Position numbers and translations under genes: made by a program
In this document: positions 15,583-24,592 of the stretch, piece after piece
Layout: the number at the start of each line of letters is the position of its first letter
Position numbering within the stretch: position 1 is the stretch's first letter
The notes under the pieces: generated by a model
The model's input: the letters and a program-made list of their open reading frames with translations, nothing else
The model's database searches: none
Told to the model about the DNA's origin: nothing
DNA from: an uncultured Victivallis sp.
GTDB lineage: Bacteria; Verrucomicrobiota; Lentisphaeria; Victivallales; Victivallaceae
DNA: 42,057 nt
NCBI RefSeq assembly: GCF_944391105.1
Contig: NZ_CALXSK010000035.1
Coordinates: forward strand, 1-42,057
Direction of reading: 5' to 3'

Positions 15583-16569
15583 ATGAAAAAGATCACGTCC
15601 ACAATGGTCGCCCGCGAGGCGGGGGTGGCACAGAGCACGGTTTCCCTGGTGGTGAACAACCGGCCGCGCGTGTCGGAAGTGACCCGGAAACGGGTGCTCG
15701 ACGCGGCGCGGCGGCTCGGTTACGTACTCGAACCTCGTTCCGGCGGAGTGCTGATCGGCGTCATCATCACAGGCTGCCGTGCGATGAACAGTTACCTTGC
15801 GATGACGATCACCGCAGTCAAGGAGGAGGTGCACCGGCGCGGCTTCCGGCTGGAGATCATCAACAGCGACGACATCGAACTGCTGAACGAGCGGGTCGTC
15901 GCCGGAGCGATCAGCCTCTCGAACGATCCGGAACTCAACGAACGCTGGAAGGAACTCAAAAATATCCCGCTGGTACGGTTCGTGAGCCGCGGCTCCCACG
16001 CGGACAACATCTATACGGTCTATCCCGACTGCCGGGCCGATCTGCGGCTGATTTTCGATTACCTGAACCGGATGGGACACCGGAGAATCGGACTGTTTCT
16101 GGAACGCACCGTCGAGCAGGAGCGGCGGTTTCTCGACCGGACCGGGGAACTGTTCCGGGAACTGCTCGAAGCAGACGGCATCGCGGCGGCGGAACGGCTG
16201 GTCTCCTTCGCGGGAAGCGGAACGCTGACGGAACGGCTGGATCGCCTTCTTCAGGAAGGCATCACGGCGCTCGTGGTGATGCCCGGCGATGTGGCGCTGC
16301 GGATTCAGGGGGAACTTGCGCGGAGGAATCTGCGTGTGCCGGAGGATCTCTCGCTCCTCTCGCGCGAATACAGCAACGTCTCGGAATTCATGACGCCGCC
16401 GACGACCACACTTCTGCCGGATTATCCGGCGATGGCGGCACACGCGCTCAATCTCATCGAGATGTTTCTGCAACGGAAACAGCCCCCCGGCGACATCGCC
16501 TGTCCCGGGAGGCTGTTGATTCGCGATTCCGTCCGCGACCTGCGGAATCAGAATTTCACGACCGGGTAA
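15583..16569 (+). CDS. LacI-family transcriptional regulator
   Basis: 328 residues. An N-terminal LacI helix-turn-helix (TSTMVAREAGVAQSTVSLVV) and hinge helix (KRVLDAARRLGYV) are followed by a periplasmic-binding-type effector domain with DYLNRMGHRRIGLFL. LacI regulators sense sugars or sugar phosphates and repress nearby catabolic genes. The likely targets are itself and the divergent FAD oxidoreductase through the palindrome at 15503-15535. The 3' end overlaps the convergent GH39-like gene by 22 bases. The ribosome site appears to be absent from the mRNA (see promoter). Confidence 0.93.
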   Translation: MKKITSTMVAREAGVAQSTVSLVVNNRPRVSEVTRKRVLDAARRLGYVLEPRSGGVLIGVIITGCRAMNSYLAMTITAVKEEVHRRGFRLEIINSDDIELLNERVVAGAISLSNDPELNERWKELKNIPLVRFVSRGSHADNIYTVYPDCRADLRLIFDYLNRMGHRRIGLFLERTVEQERRFLDRTGELFRELLEADGIAAAERLVSFAGSGTLTERLDRLLQEGITALVVMPGDVALRIQGELARRNLRVPEDLSLLSREYSNVSEFMTPPTTTLLPDYPAMAAHALNLIEMFLQRKQPPGDIACPGRLLIRDSVRDLRNQNFTTG

Positions 16570-19541
16570 CGGCTCGGGTCCTTGCTTTCTCCGATGCCGG
16601 GGGCGATCGCGATGAAGCTCTCCCGTCCGAATCCGTCGTTGTCGTTCACGAGCAGATTGAACCGGAATCCTTCGCGTCCCGCCTGATCGGTCAGACCGAT
16701 GGCCTTGAACGGGATGCGCGCCTCATAGCCGGTTGTATGAGAGTTTTCGTCCCGGGAGGTTTCAAGCGTGATTTCCGCAGCCGTCCGAACCGGATCGAAC
16801 CGGCGGGGAGCCTGCCAGACATGGACCTCGCCGCGCCCGGTTTCGAGCCGGGTCAGGCCGATTTCCCACCGCTCTTTCTGTCCGGGCAGGAGGAGGGCGA
16901 ACTGGATGTTGTCGCCTTTCCAGACCTCCTCGCCGGAATAGGGCTGCACATGACGGTCGTCCAGAATTTCCACTTTCAGCAGCAGCGCTTCTCCATCGCG
17001 CCCCATCCAGACTTTCGCAGAAAGATCCTGCGTTCCTTTCCAGAACAAATGGGCCGTTTCCGGAGAGTTCGGAACCTGCGCATAGACCTGCCCCGCCGCG
17101 TCGAGGAGAAAATCCGGCTCCTGGTGATATCCCTGTTTCGGAATCCGGGCGACCGAATCGATCCGGTAACGGAAACTCTCGCCGTCCAGAAAGAGCGTCA
17201 GCTCCTTCTGCCGCCCCGGCGCCGAACGGAATCCGGCGTCGGTCTGAACCGGGAGGCGGACGACTTCAGTCTTTCCAGCTGCAAGTTCGAACGTTTTCCG
17301 ATTCCATTCCGCGGAAATTCCATCCGGAAGCGCGAACCCCAGCTGAAACTTGCGGGGGGCACTCCCCGGGTTGAACACCGCAAACTCCAATGCGGAGCTC
17401 TCCCCCGGGACGACCTCCAGAGCGCCGACAGGATGAATCAGCGCGCCGGCAACTTTGAACGCCTCGCTCTGGCCGGAGACGCGCAACGTCGCCGGTTCCG
17501 AACCGACTTCAAACGTGACCACTGCGTTCGTCGCCGCAAGCGGTTTGCGATTGCCGTACAGGTCGATTTTTTCCGCGCGTCCGGTGACTCCGGAGATGGC
17601 CAGCGGCAGAATCCGGTCGTCGCCGGTGTCGCTCCATGCCGCCAGCAGCATGTTGCCCTCCCGGTCCCGGAACAGATATCCGTGCAGATCTTTGCCGATC
17701 CGGCATTCGCGGAGAAACGTCCCGCCCTGAAAGAGATTCGCCAGCGCGTTGTATGCCGCATAGACCGGTTTCGGGTAGAAATCATGCGTCAGCATACCGA
17801 AATTGTGCTCATTGTTGGCCGGATCGAACCCGTCGTTGCGCAAATCGTACCAGTTGTAGCCGAGCGCCCCTTTCGCCCACGAATAGATGAGCTTGCGGAA
17901 CAGCGTCTGCGCCTGTATTTCCTCCCCGCAGACCATCGATGAAACAGCCGTTTCATTCGCGTACCACGGTTTGCGGTTGCCGTAAGAGGGAAGCCGCTCG
18001 ATCTGATCGCGATACCCTCCGAAAAGTCCGTGACCGTGAAACGCGAAGATGTCGTACTTCCCGGAACGGATCACCGCGGGCATCATCCGGGGATTCCCGG
18101 CCCGGCCGGACTGCCCGGGCAGACAGGCGAATCCGCCGCAGAAAACCTGCAGCTCCGGAGCGACCCGTTTGATCTCATCGTAAGCCGTTTCCAGCATCCG
18201 GACATACTCGTCCTCGGGGAAGTTCGCAAACATGTACAGATCCGGTTCGTTCCAGATCTCGGCAAAGCGGATTTTGCCCCGGTAGCGGGCGGCAAAGGTT
18301 CCGACAAAGGTCCGCCAGCGGTCATAGTCGGGACGGGCGCGATGGAAGAAATCCGGGTTCAACGGTTTCCACCCTTTCGCCACCGCCCAGCCGGCGCAGT
18401 AGGAGTAGATCGGCATGAGTTCAATTCCGTACGCGCCGAAGATTTCGACCAGCCGGTCGAAAGAACCGAATTCCCAGCGTCCCTCGGCAGGCTGCACCCG
18501 ATCCCAGCCGATGTCCTCACGAAGCGCCTTGACGCCGCACCATCCGGCCGCCATCGCCTCTTTCCGCTGGATTTCGGCACTCGTGTTCTGCGGATGCGAA
18601 CAGACTCCGAACACGAACCCCTCCGTCCGGCCCTGAGTCGGGCCGGCGGGAATCAGATACGCGAACCGCATCTCCTTGCGGAGCGGACGCACTGCGGGAT
18701 CCTTGTCATTCAGTTCGATATTCAACTTGTAAACCCCGAATGCCGTGGGGCACGGCAGGGCGAAACTCTTCTCCTCTGCCGGAGCGAGGTCAACCGTTTC
18801 GGTCGATTCTCCCAGCAATTCACCGCGCACCCCGACGAGGTTCCACTTCAGAGTGCCGGCCATCCGGCGCGGGCGCGGATTGCGGAGAGACAGAGAAAGT
18901 TTCTCTTCCTCTCCCGCTTTCAGCACGTGAATCAGAGTGCCGGAGCCGGTCCGCAGCTCCGGAGAGACCGGAGCGTTGCTGTCGAGAACGTCGCAGCGGA
19001 TTCCGCCGATTCCGAACGTTCCCGTCTTCCCGGCGAAATCCCCGGTCACCCCGCGGAAACGAACCGGCATGGTCAGTTTGCCGTCCGCCTTTGCTCCGCC
19101 GCCCCAGTGGCCGGCCTCCGGCCGGGAGGCGTCGACGGCAAACGCAATCTCATGCCATTTGCCATCTCCCTGCGGAGGGGTCGCACTGAACTGGAACACC
19201 TCGTCATCGGCATCAATCAGCCGCAGGTTGAACGACCGGACGGGATGACCGGGCGGCAGAAACACCCTGCTCCGGAAAGTCGCCCTCGTGAACTCCGGGA
19301 CATTCCGCGCCGGATTCGCCTGACAATCGAAATAGGCCGCCTCGGGAGCATCGGCCCGATCAACCGTGATCGGATTCCCGGAGACCGGGAAATTGCGGAT
19401 CTGCGAATTGTCACGGCGGTGAAACAGCAGCAGCGCATTCTCCTTGCCCGGAGTGAAGACGTCGACACTCTGAATCGGAGCCGCTCCGAGATTCCCCAGA
19501 ATCCCCGCGGCCAATACGATCATACCGGCAAACATTCTCAT
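16548..19541 (-). CDS. Secreted GH39-like (clan A) glycosidase with CBM9-like C-terminal domain
   Basis: 997 residues with a signal peptide (1-20, ending LGAA). Residues 25-185 look like a jelly-roll sugar-binding region (KWHEIAFAVD). A TIM barrel follows (about 310-620) with acid/base Glu432 in AEIWNEPD and nucleophile Glu530 in WYANETAVSS, the clan A pattern seen in GH39 and related families. A beta-sandwich follows, then a C-terminal CBM9/DOMON-like module (about 850-997, EEVWKGDNIQFALLL and YEARIPFKAIG). It probably cleaves a beta-linked plant or host glycan outside the inner membrane; substrate unknown. It starts ten bases after the pseudopilin stop, with GAGGAT overlapping that stop, so the two are translated together. 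The convergent lacI-type gene overlaps its last 22 bases. Confidence 0.8.
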   Translation of the reverse strand: MRMFAGMIVLAAGILGNLGAAPIQSVDVFTPGKENALLLFHRRDNSQIRNFPVSGNPITVDRADAPEAAYFDCQANPARNVPEFTRATFRSRVFLPPGHPVRSFNLRLIDADDEVFQFSATPPQGDGKWHEIAFAVDASRPEAGHWGGGAKADGKLTMPVRFRGVTGDFAGKTGTFGIGGIRCDVLDSNAPVSPELRTGSGTLIHVLKAGEEEKLSLSLRNPRPRRMAGTLKWNLVGVRGELLGESTETVDLAPAEEKSFALPCPTAFGVYKLNIELNDKDPAVRPLRKEMRFAYLIPAGPTQGRTEGFVFGVCSHPQNTSAEIQRKEAMAAGWCGVKALREDIGWDRVQPAEGRWEFGSFDRLVEIFGAYGIELMPIYSYCAGWAVAKGWKPLNPDFFHRARPDYDRWRTFVGTFAARYRGKIRFAEIWNEPDLYMFANFPEDEYVRMLETAYDEIKRVAPELQVFCGGFACLPGQSGRAGNPRMMPAVIRSGKYDIFAFHGHGLFGGYRDQIERLPSYGNRKPWYANETAVSSMVCGEEIQAQTLFRKLIYSWAKGALGYNWYDLRNDGFDPANNEHNFGMLTHDFYPKPVYAAYNALANLFQGGTFLRECRIGKDLHGYLFRDREGNMLLAAWSDTGDDRILPLAISGVTGRAEKIDLYGNRKPLAATNAVVTFEVGSEPATLRVSGQSEAFKVAGALIHPVGALEVVPGESSALEFAVFNPGSAPRKFQLGFALPDGISAEWNRKTFELAAGKTEVVRLPVQTDAGFRSAPGRQKELTLFLDGESFRYRIDSVARIPKQGYHQEPDFLLDAAGQVYAQVPNSPETAHLFWKGTQDLSAKVWMGRDGEALLLKVEILDDRHVQPYSGEEVWKGDNIQFALLLPGQKERWEIGLTRLETGRGEVHVWQAPRRFDPVRTAAEITLETSRDENSHTTGYEARIPFKAIGLTDQAGREGFRFNLLVNDNDGFGRESFIAIAPGIGESKDPSRYPVVKF

Positions 19542-19551
19542 CCGGATATCC

Positions 19552-20289
19552 TCACTGCAGCAGCGAAAGATTCGACGTGACGAAGTAGGTCATCTTCATC
19601 GGGGAACTTTTCGCCTCCTCCCCCGAATAGGAAGCGACATGGCCGTCCGCGTGACCGACGTTGGCGCGGTTGTTGTGCTGCGCATACATCCCGCCGCTCT
19701 CCATCGCCTCGCGGGTCCGAAACACCGGGCAGGCATATCCCATATTCGAGCCCGTCTGCACGATGGAATCCGTAAACACGAAGAAACGGCTCGGATTCTT
19801 CATCTTCCCAGGGAGCAGATAACTGTTGGAGTGCTCCGCATCAAGCCGGAAAAAGCAATATCCCATCTCATCGGCCAGCTCTCTGGGCTCGCTCCATCCG
19901 CAATTATCGTTGAACATCGCGTAAGTGCTGAACCAGTCGCCGTTCTTCTGCGAGGAGGGGCACATCAGCACTTTCGGAGAGATGTAACCGCCCCCTTCTT
20001 TGACCGTATTGCGGCCGTCCTCCCCCCTGCCCCAGGAAAGCCGGGCCCAGAAATAACCGTACCGGGTATCCAGCGGATCATAGCTGTAACAGATCATCAT
20101 TCCCTTGTTGTCATCGGCATACATCTGCTGCCCGGTCATGCTCTGCTTGAGATTGCTCACGCATTGCGCAGACTTCGCCTTTTCCCGCGCCTGATTCAGA
20201 GCCGGAAGCAACATCCCCGCCAGGATTGCGATGATCGCAATCACCACAAGAAGCTCAATCAATGTAAAACATTGCGATTTTCTCTTCAT
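19552..20289 (-). CDS. H-X9-DG pseudopilin-like protein (prepilin-type N-terminus)
   Basis: 245 residues. MKRKSQC precedes [17 protein letters not shown], the type IV prepilin/type II secretion pseudopilin signal with Glu at position 5 of the mature chain; cleavage and methylation at the Phe are expected. The C-terminal [13 protein letters not shown] is the H-X9-DG motif of Lentisphaerae/Planctomycetes pseudopilin-like proteins. The central region has scattered Cys ([13 protein letters not shown]) and little family similarity that I can name. It lies between the GntR-type regulator (93 bases upstream) and the GH39-like enzyme (ten bases downstream) with GGAG before the ATG. Role inferred: an envelope or surface partner of the downstream glycosidase. 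Assembly into a true type II pseudopilus is not shown. Confidence 0.9.
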   Translation of the reverse strand: MKRKSQCFTLIELLVVIAIIAILAGMLLPALNQAREKAKSAQCVSNLKQSMTGQQMYADDNKGMMICYSYDPLDTRYGYFWARLSWGRGEDGRNTVKEGGGYISPKVLMCPSSQKNGDWFSTYAMFNDNCGWSEPRELADEMGYCFFRLDAEHSNSYLLPGKMKNPSRFFVFTDSIVQTGSNMGYACPVFRTREAMESGGMYAQHNNRANVGHADGHVASYSGEEAKSSPMKMTYFVTSNLSLLQ

Positions 20290-20317
20290 TTCAGTCCTCT
20301 CCTGTTATGTTATTGTA

Positions 20318-20333
20318 TCCGGACCAGACCGGA
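20318..20333. promoter_or_regulatory. Inverted repeat upstream of pseudopilin gene
   Basis: TCCGG-N6-CCGGA (20318-20322 and 20329-20333), with a further ATCCGG copy nearby at about 20342-20347. It lies 29 bases before the pseudopilin ATG, between it and the gntR-type gene. No clear sigma-70 promoter was seen in this gap. It could be an operator or an mRNA hairpin. Confidence 0.3.
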
Positions 20334-20382
20334 ACACCCTGATCCGGTTCTGAACGGCATTTTCTCCCACTTTGCCCTGCAG

Positions 20383-21441
20383 TTAACTCAGAGGAGGGGC
20401 GATTCGGCGAGTCGACTCGCGAATCGTCAGCTCCGCTTTCAACTGAACATGCTCAAATCTTTCGGGGTCAGGATTTTTCAAAAGGCGAACCGCCTCCTCG
20501 ATCAGCCGGACATGATTGATCCCGATCGAAGTCAGTGCCGGAGCCCGATACGCCAGATTCCACGCTTCGCCCGCAACCACGACGCTGAGCTGGTCCGGAA
20601 TCGTGATTCCGCACTCGTAACACGCCTGATAGACGCTGAACGCAGTGGAGTCACTCAATACGAACAGTGCGGTGAAATCAAGTTTCTTTTCAGCCCAGAG
20701 CTTTCTCAAATAGAGATAGCTTTTTTTCACCGCATCCTCTCCGGCTGAGATACCGCAATTGATCTCCTCCACCGAACAGCCTCGCAACTCCGCAAACTGA
20801 CGGAAGCCCTTCGTCCGCGCCAGCAGTCCCTCGCTTACCGGCTCGGAAAACAGCACGGCCAGTTTGCGATGCCCGAGCTCGCAGAAGTGATGCGCCGCAA
20901 CGGCTCCGGTATACGCCTCGTCATTCGATACCGAGTTCAGAGCCATCCCCGGCAAATGCCCCCCGAAAATCACATAGGGAATCCCAAGCGAGTTTAACGC
21001 ATTCGTATCTTCGGAAACCATAAGCCTCGGTGCCGGAATCACAATGAGCCCATCCACTTTCGGCTGCTCGAGTTTATGCGGCACATGCTGCCGCCAGTCG
21101 AAATAGAGAACCTCATATTCGTAACCGAGCTGTTCCGCCGATTCCAAGAAACACATTTCAACCATATTGTAATATTCCGACGGCCAGCGCGGCACCGCCA
21201 GACAGTAAACGGGCTTCGCCCCTTTGCGATAACGGAGCACTGTCGGCGAAACCTCCATGCACCGGCGCCCGTGCTTGCACAAAAGCCCCTCCCGGGTCAA
21301 CCGCCGGGTCGCATTCGCCACCGTCGCCTGACTCACCCCGAAATCATCCATGATCGACCGCACCGTCCGAAAGGAACTGCCCGGCGTACTGGCAATCAGC
21401 TGTTCTTTGAGGCTCTGATAAAGTTGTTCCGATTTGTTCAT
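20383..21441 (-). CDS. GntR-type regulator with LacI-like sugar-binding domain
   Basis: 352 residues. A GntR winged helix (about 1-70: SEQLYQSLKEQLI, VRSIMDDFGVSQATVANATRRLTREGLL) is fused to a periplasmic-binding-type effector domain (CELGHRKLAVLFS, IPDQLSVVV, LTSIGIN), the AraR-like arrangement. It likely responds to a sugar released by the downstream glycosidase. The longest frame starts at 21465, but the ATG at 21441 has GGGAG eight bases upstream and is preferred. The promoter is a perfect sigma-70 consensus overlapped by a palindrome, so autoregulation is likely. The pseudopilin and GH39-like genes follow on the same strand. Confidence 0.9.
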   Translation of the reverse strand: MNKSEQLYQSLKEQLIASTPGSSFRTVRSIMDDFGVSQATVANATRRLTREGLLCKHGRRCMEVSPTVLRYRKGAKPVYCLAVPRWPSEYYNMVEMCFLESAEQLGYEYEVLYFDWRQHVPHKLEQPKVDGLIVIPAPRLMVSEDTNALNSLGIPYVIFGGHLPGMALNSVSNDEAYTGAVAAHHFCELGHRKLAVLFSEPVSEGLLARTKGFRQFAELRGCSVEEINCGISAGEDAVKKSYLYLRKLWAEKKLDFTALFVLSDSTAFSVYQACYECGITIPDQLSVVVAGEAWNLAYRAPALTSIGINHVRLIEEAVRLLKNPDPERFEHVQLKAELTIRESTRRIAPPLS

Positions 21442-21481
21442 AAAAGCAGCTCCCACGATCTGCACTGGCGCATGACATCAC

Positions 21482-21517
21482 GCTATTAATTATAGCAGAT
21501 CGATATTAAAATGTCAA
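21482..21517 (-). promoter_or_regulatory. Perfect consensus promoter with GntR-type operator
   Basis: Minus-strand -35 TTGACA (21512-21517), 17-base spacer and -10 TATAAT (21489-21494), both exact consensus. The inverted repeat GCTAT-N5-ATAGC (21482-21496) covers the -10 and start region. A third GCTAT half-site adjoins the -35 on its upstream side (about 21516-21522). This predicts strong but tightly repressed expression. Confidence 0.8.
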
Positions 21518-21610
21518 TAGCGATACAAGAAAAAAGAATAAATATTGAAAAGCAATCATCCGGTCAATCCCCAAAGGAGGCTGCGCGACGGATGAATGCG
21601 GAAAATGCGT

Positions 21611-22750
21611 TCACGCCTCAAGCCGATGGTCGGCGGGGAGGTTTTCGCCGCTCCAGATCCGTTTCTGCGTCCACGGCTCTTCCGGAGCGGTCCAGAACGG
21701 GGCCTCTTTCCCGAGACCGAGCGGCAGAAACGCGGTCGAGGCCAGATAGAGACTCCCGGTCGAGATGTAGCACTCCCCCTGCCCCGGCTGACTGCCGCAG
21801 AGGCCGATCCGCAGAAACCCGTCCGGTCGGAACGCATTCTCTCCGAGTGTCTTTCCGATCACCGCTCCGAGCGCCGCGCGCGCCTGCCCGGGCGAAACCT
21901 TCTCCGGCAGCTGCTCCCGCAGCGCGAGGCACGCGAGCAGATGAAACGCGCCGCAGCGGTAGGCGATCGAACGACCCACCGCAAAGAAACTTCCATCCGG
22001 AGCGACGGAGCGCTCAAGGATTTCTCCATAGCGACGCGCCCGCGCGAGCGTCCGGGCCGCCGCCTCCGGCGCGATCAATTCCGGGAACATTCCGCACAGC
22101 TCGAGCAGCATCGGCTGAATGACGAAGCTGTTGTAGTAATCCAGCGAAAACGAGCGCCCGTCGTTGTAGAGCCCGTCCCCGACGTACCAGGCCTCGAACT
22201 GACGGTAGGCGTAGTCGATGCGCAGATTGTCGTAGGAACCGGTCAGAAGTTTCAGCGCCGCCTCGACCGTCGCGGAGAAGAGCAGCCAGTTGTTCTCCGG
22301 CGGCCGGATCTCGCGTGTGAGACGCAGCACCCGGACAAGATGATCGCGCGTACGACAGTCGAGTTTCTCGCCGAGTTCGCGCGGCGCCCTCAGCACCCCG
22401 AGCGCCAGAAACGCGGCGTCAACCAGATTCTGACAGCAGGGGCGCAGCAGTTCCTCAAAATTCCCGTAATCCGGTGATGCGGGGTCGAGTTGAGCGCTCA
22501 TCAATCCGCGCGCGAGTTCCCGGGCCCGATGCTGTTCCTCCGCCTCGACCGGGTCGGCCGCCTCGCGTTCCAGCCACGGGGCGATGCCGCAGAGCAACCG
22601 TCCCGCCGCCTCGAAACAGGTGTAGGGACGCATATTCGCGTCGGGATGCCCCTCGACCGTCATGGTCTCCCGGAGTTTTCCCTGCGCCCCGGCCTCCAGC
22701 ACCGGGCGCGACAACCGGAGAAGAATGGAGAGAAATTCGTTGCGCTTCAT
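21611..22750 (-). CDS. DUF2264 family protein, probable glycan-active (alpha/alpha) toroid
   Basis: 379 residues, no signal peptide. RPPENNWLLFSATVEAAL, DGLYNDGRSFSLDYYNSFVIQP, VAPDGSFFAVGRSIAYRCGAFHLLA and a C-terminal GECYISTGSLYLAS are conserved blocks of DUF2264. Proteins of this family occur in polysaccharide-use loci and are thought to fold as alpha/alpha barrels of the type used by unsaturated glucuronidases and related enzymes; no reaction is certain. AAGGAA lies about eight bases before the ATG. The leader carries a strong hairpin at 22802-22820. It may belong with the GntR-type locus, but the gntR promoter separates them. Confidence 0.75.
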   Translation of the reverse strand: MKRNEFLSILLRLSRPVLEAGAQGKLRETMTVEGHPDANMRPYTCFEAAGRLLCGIAPWLEREAADPVEAEEQHRARELARGLMSAQLDPASPDYGNFEELLRPCCQNLVDAAFLALGVLRAPRELGEKLDCRTRDHLVRVLRLTREIRPPENNWLLFSATVEAALKLLTGSYDNLRIDYAYRQFEAWYVGDGLYNDGRSFSLDYYNSFVIQPMLLELCGMFPELIAPEAAARTLARARRYGEILERSVAPDGSFFAVGRSIAYRCGAFHLLACLALREQLPEKVSPGQARAALGAVIGKTLGENAFRPDGFLRIGLCGSQPGQGECYISTGSLYLASTAFLPLGLGKEAPFWTAPEEPWTQKRIWSGENLPADHRLEA

Positions 22751-23040
22751 GTTTCAAAGTTCCTTGTTTTCAAGAGAAATCGATCTACTCCATCGCACGT
22801 CCGGCCGTTTTCCGGCCGGGGGTGATCCGAAGCAGGCTCGAACATTTAAATTTGCATCTCATGCCGTCAATTTCGCCGAGGCGGCGTCTCCGGCATCCAT
22901 CTTTGCCGATCAGGCAGGCGTCCGCGAGGCCGAAACGGGAGCCTTCCGCAAAGGGCGCGAGTCCCTGACGCGCATCCGTAATGGGGGTAATATACGTTTG
23001 CGAAGTCGGAAATCAAGCCGGGGATGCCGGAAAACTCGAT
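22751..23040. other. Gene-free stretch between divergent genes
   Basis: No credible gene was found in this interval. It holds a GC hairpin, CCGGCCG-loop TTTTC-CGGCCGG (22802-22820), in the leader of the DUF2264 gene, then moderately AT-rich DNA. The frames open across it are continuations of shadows from flanking genes. Confidence 0.5.
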
Positions 23041-23069
23041 TTGATTTTCACGCTCCGCCGTGCTATATT
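23041..23069 (+). promoter_or_regulatory. Promoter of MBL-fold hydrolase gene
   Basis: -35 TTGATT (23041-23046), 17-base spacer, -10 TATATT (23064-23069). About 45 bases remain to the ATG, with GGGAGG before it. Confidence 0.6.
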
Positions 23070-23121
23070 TTTTCGGATATCAATATGATACGGAAACCCC
23101 AATTGCATCGGGAGGTGGATC

Positions 23122-23982
23122 ATGTTCAAGTGGCTGTTGGCGGGAATCGCCGTCTTGTCTCAGGGAATCGCGGCGGATCCGGGCATCGCCCCGTTCCAGC
23201 TCGGAGAGTTTGAAGTAACTGCGATTCAGGACGCCGCTTCGACGATGCGCCGCGACCTCTTCCCCGGAGTCTCGGAAGAGGAGTTTCTCAAACTGGCCGG
23301 GGGAACGCAGGCGCCCGCATCCGTCAACGTTTATCTGCTGCGGCGCGGCGGAGAACTCATCCTGATCGACACCGGTTACGGCGGCGAACGCGGTTCTCTG
23401 CTTAACAAGCTCGAAGCGCTCAAGATTTCCCCGGATCAGATCGACGCCGTACTGCTCACGCACATGCACGGCGACCACATCGGCGGACTGCTGACCGAAC
23501 AGGGCAACGCGGTCTTTCCGAAGGCGACCATACACGTCTCCGAACCGGAGCACGACTACTGGCAGAGCGGTGCGGCCGGAGCGCGCGGCGAACTCGCGCG
23601 AAAAGTGCTGAAAGTCTACATGGGCCGGATCAAACCCTTCCGGTTCGACGACGAGGTGTTTCCCGGAATCCGGGCGCTGGACGCCTCCGGTCACACGCCG
23701 GGGCACACGGTGTTTGAGACGCCGTCGCTGCTGATCGTCGGAGATCTGCTGCACGCGGCGGCGATTCAATTTCCTCACCCGAATTTTAGTGCGACCTATG
23801 ATCTCGACCCGGTAAAAGCGTGCCGCTCCCGGAAGAAATTCTTTGAACAGGCCGCCTCCAGTTCGAAGCCGATCGCCGGCATGCACCTGCCGGCTCCAGG
23901 AATCGGCAGAATCGTTTCCGACGGAGACGGTTACCGCTTCGAGCCGCAAAAACCGGCCGAATCCCCCGCAGTCTCCCGGTAA
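23122..23982 (+). CDS. Exported metallo-beta-lactamase-fold hydrolase
   Basis: 286 residues with an N-terminal signal peptide (1-18, ending GIAA). The MBL metal motif is [10 protein letters not shown] (His114, His116, Asp118, His119), followed by the later ligands in [15 protein letters not shown] and GMHLPAPG. The sequence resembles the lactonase/quorum-quenching-like branch of MBL-fold hydrolases more than true beta-lactamases. It would act in the periplasm with two zinc ions; substrate unknown. GGGAGG lies six bases upstream of the ATG. The last 52 bases overlap the convergent macrodomain gene. Confidence 0.88.
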   Translation: MFKWLLAGIAVLSQGIAADPGIAPFQLGEFEVTAIQDAASTMRRDLFPGVSEEEFLKLAGGTQAPASVNVYLLRRGGELILIDTGYGGERGSLLNKLEALKISPDQIDAVLLTHMHGDHIGGLLTEQGNAVFPKATIHVSEPEHDYWQSGAAGARGELARKVLKVYMGRIKPFRFDDEVFPGIRALDASGHTPGHTVFETPSLLIVGDLLHAAAIQFPHPNFSATYDLDPVKACRSRKKFFEQAASSSKPIAGMHLPAPGIGRIVSDGDGYRFEPQKPAESPAVSR

Positions 23983-24455
23983 ATTTCGAGGTCTTCGGGC
24001 GAAAAGCAGCAGAAGATCACCGTCTCCGGCAGCGCGCCGCGCCAGCTGCGGACTGTAGCCAGTGCGATTTCAGCCGCCTCGCGTTTCGGGAAACGATAGA
24101 CGCCCGTCGAAATCGCCGGGAACGCGACGGAACGGCAGGAGTTCTCCTCCGCGAGGCGCAAACTGTTGCGATAACAAGACGCGAGCAGCTCCGGTTCGCC
24201 GCGCGAGCCCCCGTTCCAGACCGGCCCCGGCGTGTGAATCACGAACCGGCACGGCAGCCGGAATCCCGGCGTGATGACTGCCTCTCCGGTCCGGCAGCCG
24301 CCGAACGGACGGCACGCCTCGACGAGTTCCGGCCCGGCGGCCCGGTGAATCGCACCGTCCACGCCGCCGCCGCCCAGCAGCGAGCAGTTCGCCGCGTTCA
24401 CAATCGCATCGACCTTGAGTTTCGTGATGTCTCCCTGAATGAATTCCAACTGCAT
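23931..24455 (-). CDS. Macrodomain protein (YmdB-type O-acetyl-ADP-ribose deacetylase)
   Basis: 174 residues, a single macrodomain. [30 protein letters not shown] (positions 5-34), [29 protein letters not shown] and [12 protein letters not shown] are diagnostic. The family hydrolyses O-acetyl-ADP-ribose or ADP-ribosyl adducts; YmdB also modulates RNase III. Cytoplasmic. GGGAGG is about six bases before the ATG. It is divergent from the MFS gene and convergent with the MBL-fold gene. Confidence 0.95.
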   Translation of the reverse strand: MQLEFIQGDITKLKVDAIVNAANCSLLGGGGVDGAIHRAAGPELVEACRPFGGCRTGEAVITPGFRLPCRFVIHTPGPVWNGGSRGEPELLASCYRNSLRLAEENSCRSVAFPAISTGVYRFPKREAAEIALATVRSWRGALPETVIFCCFSPEDLEIYRETAGDSAGFCGSKR

Positions 24456-24481
24456 ATCCGCCTCCCGCGTGTGTTCGCGTT

Positions 24482-24510
24482 ACAATAACATCAAAATCTC
24501 CTGTACGCAA
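24482..24510 (-). promoter_or_regulatory. Promoter of macrodomain gene
   Basis: Minus-strand -35 TTGCGT (24505-24510), 17-base spacer, -10 TATTGT (24482-24487), about 27 bases upstream of the ATG. Confidence 0.5.
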
Positions 24511-24521
24511 GAAATCGGCTC

Positions 24522-24551
24522 TTGCATTCATCAGGAAAGCGAATATATTAT
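24522..24551 (+). promoter_or_regulatory. Promoter of MFS transporter gene
   Basis: -35 TTGCAT (24522-24527), 18-base spacer, -10 TATTAT (24546-24551). GAGGG (24581-24585) serves as ribosome site before ATG 24593. Confidence 0.5.
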
Positions 24552-24592
24552 GGCCTCAAATCGCACTGTCATTACGGAATGAGGGCTCCGAT

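Noticed and set aside
15570..17942. 790-codon plus-strand frame across the lacI-type and GH39-like genes
   Set aside because: Its start is an out-of-frame reading of the LacI gene and the rest is antisense to the glycosidase; composition is not protein-like.
22751..23121. Possible decayed gene or small RNA between DUF2264 and MBL-fold genes
   Set aside because: No frame with credible start, ribosome site and composition; only a promoter and one hairpin could be supported.
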